A DNA stretch of 56,291 bases from Ignavibacteriota bacterium (GTDB taxonomy: Bacteria > Bacteroidota > Ignavibacteria > Tepidaquicellales > OLB5): the NCBI GenBank assembly GCA_003820375.1, contig RPQH01000020.1, forward strand, positions 1 through 56,291, in the 5' to 3' direction. Below are positions 51,656 to 56,291 of this stretch, one piece after another. Made by a program: the position numbers and the translations under genes. The notes under the pieces were generated by a model, which was given only the letters and a program-made list of their open reading frames with translations, searched no databases and was not told the DNA's origin. Within the stretch, counting starts at the first letter, position 1. Each line of letters opens with the position of its first letter.

Positions 51656-52117
51656 CTATTTTATTTCATAAAGTTTACTGAACAATCCCTCATCATTCAG
51701 GTATTTATAAATCAGGTTTAAGCTTTCTATCTGGTCAGGCCAATGAATCAGGTTAACCGCTTCTTCATAATTTACCCATCTGTGCTCTGTATGCTCACCG
51801 GAAATAACTACATCTTCTTTATCAGTCATAGCCAAAAAAACAGGACTAAGGCAAATTGCATCACCAAACTCAAAATAAAACGTGTTCACCCTCGGCATTG
51901 AATATATTTTCAAAGGTGCCAGACCTGTTTCTTCCATTACTTCACGTTTAGCTGCATCAATCGTCGGCTCATTCTCTTCAATTGCACCTGTTATTACCTG
52001 CCAGATGCCTGGATATATTTCCATCTCAGGTGAACGCTTCAATAATAAAAAGCTGTACCCTGATTCAGCCCTTCTGCAAACGTGAACCTCAATATAATTG
52101 GAAATGATTTTTGGCAT
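51656..52117 (-). CDS. Nudix hydrolase (NudB-like, possibly dihydroneopterin triphosphate)
   Basis: A 153-residue Nudix enzyme with a complete Nudix box, G-x5-E-x7-REVMEETG ('GAIEENEPTIDAAKREVMEE' onward). 'LLLKRSPEMEIYPGIWQVIT' and 'HRWVNYEEAVNLIHWPDQIE' are close to the dihydroneopterin triphosphate pyrophosphohydrolase group, which acts in folate synthesis; other nucleoside diphosphate substrates are possible. The ATG at 52117 is preferred over a TTG two codons upstream. It faces ribD in the same direction across 280 bases of repeat-rich DNA and is probably a separate unit. Confidence 0.88.
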   Translation of the reverse strand: MPKIISNYIEVHVCRRAESGYSFLLLKRSPEMEIYPGIWQVITGAIEENEPTIDAAKREVMEETGLAPLKIYSMPRVNTFYFEFGDAICLSPVFLAMTDKEDVVISGEHTEHRWVNYEEAVNLIHWPDQIESLNLIYKYLNDEGLFSKLYEIK

Positions 52118-52176
52118 TTGCAAAATTAGTGAAGTATTTACTTATATTAAATGAAGAAGATGAGGTATATAAATTG

Positions 52177-52395
52177 TCTGAAACACAGATTAAACAGATT
52201 ATACTGATGTCACTGATGAAAGCTAATTGTCTGAATCACAGATTACACAGGTTATCCTGGTTATACTGATTACACATATAAAATTTTAATCAATATTATA
52301 TACGTCATAATTTATAATAATTGATATATCCCTGAAGGATTGATAAGGTATTATATCATTGACATCAGTATAATCTGTTTAATCTGTGATTCAGA
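52177..52395. repeat. Large inverted repeat of the CACAGATTA family
   Basis: Arms 52177-52215 and 52357-52395 are inverse at 37 of 39 positions (core CACAGATTAAACAGATTA). A degenerate direct copy lies at 52230-52273. The right arm ends six bases before the TraB-like stop codon at 52402. Confidence 0.9.
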
Positions 52396-52401
52396 AATCG
52401 C

Positions 52402-53289
52402 TCAAAACATCTTCACCGGCTCTACCGTATATCCTGCTTCACGCAATAAATTTATCAAGCCCATTTTTCCCGGTAAATGCAATGCTCCAACTGCAATAAT
52501 AGCAGACCTGTTGGTTATTGTATAAATTATCTTTTGCACCCAGTTAACATTCCTTCTGTCAACAAGAATTTCTGCACCTAGCCGTTCACTGTCATTTTCA
52601 CCGGTATAAGCTCCCAGGCATTCCAGGTCAAGCCGCTGATAACATGAATCAATTTCATTAACATCACCGGGTTTTTCTGAATTCAGTGATTGGCACAATG
52701 CAACAAGCATTGATATCTGCTCACGGAAGGGAATGCTGTCAAGCAATATCGATAGCTGTTCTTGTGGTGTTTCTAATCCGTATATGATCTTTTTTAATTT
52801 TTTTCCGTTTGTGACAAAGTAATCGTCAGTACTATTTCCTGTTTTTGATATTTCTTTAAAATTTTCCTTTGAGCTTGCACTGGAGTTAATATCAAGAGTG
52901 ATGTAAACAACTATAGGCTTTAAGTAATAAAAGTCTGAGAGTTCTTTGCCAAGTATTCGTTTTACACATGAGTCAACAATTGCTTCTTCGGATGGGTCAT
53001 TAAATGTATAAATCCTGTCGGTCATCTTCATTTTCTTTACTTTTGGTGTATCAATCGGGTCATTGCCTACTTCTGTAATTACCTCATCAATGTTTTGCAA
53101 AATATTTCTAATTACAAATGATGAATCTAAAAAGCTGCTCTTAACCAAATGATGAGTACCGAATAAGTACGAAGTATCTTTCATATCACTGCTTGTGATT
53201 CTCGACAATAGGGAAGAGGCAGGCTTATCTTCCTGTGAAAGCAGCGGTATATTTATCAATAATAAAAATGTAAATAAATATCTTATCAT
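52402..53289 (-). CDS. TraB/GumN-family protein
   Basis: A 295-residue secreted or periplasmic protein with a signal peptide (MIRYLFTFLLLINIPLLSQ). TraB/GumN landmarks are 'YLFGTHHLVKSSFLDSSF' near residue 42 and the C-terminal 'IAVGALHLPGKMGLINLL', then 'REAGYTVEPV'. The fold belongs to a metal-dependent hydrolase superfamily (Tiki-like) in which some members are proteases. The 'GTHH' and 'GALHL' His residues fit metal binding. Its stop follows a 39-bp inverted-repeat arm. The cellular role here is unknown. Confidence 0.88.
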   Translation of the reverse strand: MIRYLFTFLLLINIPLLSQEDKPASSLLSRITSSDMKDTSYLFGTHHLVKSSFLDSSFVIRNILQNIDEVITEVGNDPIDTPKVKKMKMTDRIYTFNDPSEEAIVDSCVKRILGKELSDFYYLKPIVVYITLDINSSASSKENFKEISKTGNSTDDYFVTNGKKLKKIIYGLETPQEQLSILLDSIPFREQISMLVALCQSLNSEKPGDVNEIDSCYQRLDLECLGAYTGENDSERLGAEILVDRRNVNWVQKIIYTITNRSAIIAVGALHLPGKMGLINLLREAGYTVEPVKMF

Positions 53290-53331
53290 GTAATATTATT
53301 TTTTATAAATATAACTGACAGAAAAATTCAT

Positions 53332-53362
53332 AAAAAAGGCAGGAAATTTTTCCTGCCTTTTT
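53332..53362 (-). terminator. Intrinsic terminator of the propeller cargo
   Basis: AAAAAGGCAGGAAA (53333-53346) pairs perfectly with TTTCCTGCCTTTTT (53349-53362). On the minus strand the stem runs into a T run. It is 24 bases after the stop codon at 53386. Confidence 0.88.
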
Positions 53363-53385
53363 AAAATCTGTATATTATTGAAGTG

Positions 53386-54861
53386 TTATTTTATCAAAAT
53401 CATCTTCTTAGTTTCATTATATCCGTCTGCACTCAATCTGTAGAAATATATTCCGCTTGGTAAATTATCACCGTTAAATTCGATTTCGTATCTGCCGGCG
53501 TTTTGTCTCTCATTTACTAACACTGATATTTCTTTACCCATAACATCATATACAGTTAATTTTACATAACCTGCGGCGGGTAATTGATAATTAATAATTG
53601 TTCTCGGATTAAACGGATTAGGATAATTATTTTCAAGCTTATATTCAAAAGGTATATTTGATGAACCATTTTGAACTCCAACCATTGTGGGATTGAATAA
53701 ATCAATAAACTGGAAATTAGCACCCGCCATTATAGTTCTTACCAGTGTACCTGTTGTGTCATCAACCTCATGTAAACCTGTACCATTTGTTGTAAGGAAA
53801 TTTCCATTGGGAAGCAGGTAAACACCGCGGTTGCCTGTTACTCCTGTTAGTGTTCTTACATATGTTCCTGTTGATGATAAGATAACAATTCCTGAAGGTG
53901 AACTGAAGCCTGCCACAGCAATTTCACCATTCGGTAATTGTATCAACTGCTGGGCGAAATTCAATGATGTACTGCTATGAAATGCCGCAACAAATGTTCC
54001 TGCCGTATCATATTGCATAATATCTGTACCGCTTGAGTTTGCAACCAAATAATCGTTGGTTCTTCTTAAAATAAAAAACGGGCTTGTTAATCCTGTCATA
54101 AATGTTCCGATATTTGTACCGGCTGGATTAAACTGCTGCACTGTATTCTGGAATGAACCGCTTCCAACAGTTACAAGCAGGTTTTGATTCTGTTTAAACA
54201 ATACACCTCTTATATTATCAAGGTTGGTTGAAGCAAATGTTCGGATAAAAGTACCTGATGTATCGTATTCCTGTACTGCATCGGTTACCTGGTCAGCAAC
54301 CATAACTTTACCCCACGGAGCCTGTAATGCATGTCTTGGACTTGAAAGGTGTCCCGGGTCTGATGGTACAAAGTTTGTATCAACAATATTTCCGGTCACG
54401 GCATCAAAAGCAATAACTTTATCCATAGTCCAGTCCGGCACAAGAAGCAGGTTATTGGTTAAACGCGGTGACAGAACAGGTTCAAACATACCGCCTGTAT
54501 TATCTGAAATATTGCCATTTCCATAATCAATTTTTCCTGAAGAAAGATTATATTTTGTATTGAGTTCGTCAAAAAATAATGCTTCACCAATAAAAGGATG
54601 AGCAGGATTCGTCATTACAGCATACACAGGTTCGCCATTCTCTATCCCGGTCGCCTGTATTATAATTATACCCGGGAGGTAAATTCTTACCGGAAGCTGT
54701 TTCGATATTGCCAGATTCTGCGCATCTATTAATAATTGCGGATTTATTTCTGCATTAATTAAAAGGTTTTCCAGACTTGTTGATGGTTTATTACCGCTGA
54801 AGGTAAGGTTTATTAACAGGAAAAATACGATTGCCGTTGAAAAAAGCTTAAATAATTTCAT
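53386..54861 (-). CDS. T9SS cargo with NHL-like beta-propeller
   Basis: A 491-residue secreted protein with a signal peptide (MKLFKLFSTAIVFFLLINLT). A propeller of about 300 residues is built of blade-like repeats ('YDTSGTFIRTFAS', 'FNPAGTNIGTFMTG', 'YDTAGTFVAAFHSS', 'LSSTGTYVRTLTG'). The tail is a T9SS type A sorting domain ('ENNYPNPFNPRTIINYQLP' to 'KKMILIK'). Start at ATG 54861. It is followed by a clear terminator. No enzymatic motif is visible; it is probably a surface binding protein. Confidence 0.85.
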   Translation of the reverse strand: MKLFKLFSTAIVFFLLINLTFSGNKPSTSLENLLINAEINPQLLIDAQNLAISKQLPVRIYLPGIIIIQATGIENGEPVYAVMTNPAHPFIGEALFFDELNTKYNLSSGKIDYGNGNISDNTGGMFEPVLSPRLTNNLLLVPDWTMDKVIAFDAVTGNIVDTNFVPSDPGHLSSPRHALQAPWGKVMVADQVTDAVQEYDTSGTFIRTFASTNLDNIRGVLFKQNQNLLVTVGSGSFQNTVQQFNPAGTNIGTFMTGLTSPFFILRRTNDYLVANSSGTDIMQYDTAGTFVAAFHSSTSLNFAQQLIQLPNGEIAVAGFSSPSGIVILSSTGTYVRTLTGVTGNRGVYLLPNGNFLTTNGTGLHEVDDTTGTLVRTIMAGANFQFIDLFNPTMVGVQNGSSNIPFEYKLENNYPNPFNPRTIINYQLPAAGYVKLTVYDVMGKEISVLVNERQNAGRYEIEFNGDNLPSGIYFYRLSADGYNETKKMILIK

Positions 54862-55085
54862 AATAAAGGATTTAGAATTTATAATTAGATTATAATTTAT
54901 TATGTCAAATTAACCAATAAAAAGTAATTATGGTAGGGAAAATAATCGACAGAATTGGTTTCTGAAATATTAATAAACTTGAATTTCCGCAAAATAAATA
55001 ACGAATTTTTCATTATATTTGCTGACAATATATGCCGGATGAAACTGTTTTGTTATAAATAATATTTTTATTAATTGTATAAAAA

Positions 55086-55508
55086 ATGATTTATTATGAA
55101 GAAATAAAAATAGTTGGTGTAGATAAAAGCAAGATTGAAAAGGATGAGGATTTTCCCGGTGCTTTTTTTTCACCTTTCAAATCTGCATACAAATTTGCAT
55201 TCAAGCTATCACAATATCCGGATTCTCACTGGATAGATCTTTTAAATCAATATGCGACGATAAATATTGATTTTGGTATGAAAAGGAAGCCGTATGTTTA
55301 TAATGACTGCCTTATGGTTATGGTTGATGCAGCCGAAGACCTGCAAATTCTTGCCAACTACCTTAAGAAAGTAATAAAAGAAGTAAATGCGTTATTCAAA
55401 TCAAGCAGCGAACGTATGGCAATTCGCGAGGAAAAAAAGAACCTTTTTCCCAGGCACGATGAAATACTTGAACGGTTAAAAGATAAATCGGATAATATAA
55501 AATTTTAG
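55086..55508 (+). CDS. Unknown 140-residue cytoplasmic protein
   Basis: No family was recognised. The protein lacks a signal or membrane helix and has 'DFGMKRKPYVYNDCLMVMVD' in the middle. The C-terminal third is charged and helical ('YLKKVIKEVNALF', 'RMAIREEKKNLF', 'RHDEILERLKDK'), suggesting a coiled coil. The ATG follows an A-run. It is the only plus-strand gene in the last 18 kb and converges on the gene at 55505 with overlapping stop codons. Confidence 0.65.
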   Translation: MIYYEEIKIVGVDKSKIEKDEDFPGAFFSPFKSAYKFAFKLSQYPDSHWIDLLNQYATINIDFGMKRKPYVYNDCLMVMVDAAEDLQILANYLKKVIKEVNALFKSSSERMAIREEKKNLFPRHDEILERLKDKSDNIKF

Positions 55509-55864
55509 TTAGTATGTGCAATATACATTGAATCGGACTGTCCGCACTCAAGCTTTGTCTTGGTAAGGAGGTAGTACGATTTCGGCTCAATGTAATCAGG
55601 ATTCAAATAAGAAATCTTCACTTTAATTTTCTTCGGAGTGTCATTTAAAAGTTCAACTTTATAAGTTTTGTTCTTGCCGACTAAAAGAGTTCCTATCCCG
55701 ACTCCGTCAATACTCAAATCACATTCAAACATCGAATTGTTAGCAATATAAATGTATGCTTCACAGCCGGCTTTATCTGCGGCAACAGAATTGTTTACAT
55801 CAGAATAATAAAATATAGCTGATAAAAGTGCAAATGCTATTAGTAAACCAAATAATTTTTTCAT
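55505..55864 (-). CDS. Small exported protein of unknown function
   Basis: A 119-residue protein with an N-terminal membrane/signal segment (MKKLFGLLIAFALLSAIFYY). The beta-rich mature part has 'GCEAYIYIANNSMFECDLSI', then 'GIGTLLVGKNKTYKVELLND', reminiscent of PEGA/Ig-like surface domains. Two cysteines (in 'GCEAY' and 'FECDL') and one near the end could form disulfides. The last four bases overlap those of the convergent gene at 55086. A repeat-filled stretch lies upstream. Confidence 0.7.
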   Translation of the reverse strand: MKKLFGLLIAFALLSAIFYYSDVNNSVAADKAGCEAYIYIANNSMFECDLSIDGVGIGTLLVGKNKTYKVELLNDTPKKIKVKISYLNPDYIEPKSYYLLTKTKLECGQSDSMYIAHTN

Positions 55865-55926
55865 GTTAGTAATTTATTTAACAAAAAATAGCAAAAAAAT
55901 AAAGAATGAACAATGGAGATTGGAAT

Positions 55927-55998
55927 TCTGAGAGTTCTGAGAGTTTGGAGAGTTTAGAGAGTTCAGAGAGTTTGGAGAGTTCTGAGAGTTCAGGGAGT
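55927..55998. repeat. 9-bp TCTGAGAGT array, eight units
   Basis: TCTGAGAGT (three exact) mixed with TTGGAGAGT, TTAGAGAGT, TCAGAGAGT and TCAGGGAGT. It lies upstream of the small exported protein gene, not at a stop codon. Confidence 0.93.
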
Positions 55999-56152
55999 GT
56001 CAGGTCTTAGTTGAAGCTTTACTTCCGGGGCAGTGTCAGGTGTTAGTTTGATGACCTGGATAATCTCAGATTAACCAAATATGATAGTATAATAAATTTA
56101 ACTCAGCTTTTCCGGATTCACCTGACGCAAGCTTTAGCTTAAGATGACCGGA

Positions 56153-56262
56153 AGATTTATAATAGAAGCCAGGCAAGGTGTCACTGATATAAGTAAGAAT
56201 ATATTTTCATTAAAGAGAGTTTGCATAAACAACTCCAAGCCGTTAATAACCCGTACCCCTTA
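56153..56262 (-). repeat. CAAGGGGT element, copy E (inverted, diverged)
   Basis: It reads CAAGGTGTCACTGATATAAG from 56174 and AACAACTCCAAGCCGTTAAT, then CCCCTT, near its end. It is the reverse orientation of copies A and B, more diverged but with the same order of blocks. Confidence 0.7.
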
Positions 56263-56291
56263 TAAACTCTAATGTTTGAACAATCTCCAAT

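Larger units (their letters stand above)
55865..56291. other. Gene-free right edge with a 9-bp array and a dispersed element
   Basis: No coding frame is supported. It contains an eight-unit 9-bp array (55927-55998), a short direct repeat GTGTCAGGT (near 55997 and 56033), and a copy of the CAAGGGGT family at 56153-56262. Confidence 0.65.

Overview
The window is A+T-rich DNA from a free-living Gram-negative bacterium of the Bacteroidetes/Chlorobi/Ignavibacteria side of the FCB group. An Ignavibacteria-like organism is the best guess. The guess rests on nine proteins that end in a type IX secretion (T9SS) sorting tail with the lineage-typical 'NYPNPFNP' signature, two more with FlgD-like tails, a PorU-like C25 peptidase, a PorV-like barrel, a TonB-dependent receptor, A-rich start regions without strong Shine-Dalgarno sequences, and frequent TTG starts. 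No rRNA, tRNA, phage, plasmid or CRISPR locus was seen.

Layout. Positions 1-7 kb: three minus-strand T9SS cargo proteins (two beta-propeller paralogues and a YCF48/fibronectin-like protein). 6.9-11.7 kb: a 1614-residue C25 peptidase resembling the T9SS sortase PorU. 11.7-20.9 kb: a tightly coupled surface-glycan cluster on the minus strand (WecG/TagA-type transferase, three GT4 and one GT2 transferases, a multi-spanning GT-C-like protein, a methyltransferase, a small membrane protein, a Wzx-like flippase). 21-26.2 kb: a small lipoprotein, then a complete BMP-type ABC importer for nucleosides. 26.8-32.1 kb (plus strand): two tandem M28 peptidases and a secreted 5'-nucleotidase. 32.1-34.5 kb: repeat clusters around a YCF48-like cargo gene. 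34.5-36.8 kb: a secreted phospholipase-D-fold nuclease-like protein. 36.9-46.6 kb: an outer-membrane barrel, then an envelope block of NHL lipoprotein, PorV-like barrel, TonB-dependent receptor, Ig/Fn3 lipoprotein and a T9SS cargo. 46.7-47.3 kb: a DUF559 nuclease gene inside 67-bp inverted repeats, which looks like a small mobile element. 47.4-56.3 kb: another T9SS cargo, ribE and ribD, a Nudix hydrolase, a TraB/GumN protein, a propeller cargo and two small unknown genes.

How the genes may work together. Most of the window serves the cell surface. The C25 sortase gene follows the glycan cluster by one base, so the glycan made there could be the anchor to which T9SS cargo is joined. The PLD-like nuclease, the 5'-nucleotidase and the nucleoside importer could form a chain for scavenging extracellular nucleic acid. 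The peptidases would add peptide degradation.

The most unusual feature lies between the genes. At least eight arrays of short tandem repeats (7, 9, 11, 15 or 16-bp units, each with its own sequence) begin within about seven bases of a stop codon. There is also a dispersed ~111-bp family bounded by CAAGGGGT, a 26-bp palindrome that recurs after stop codons, and two large inverted-repeat elements.
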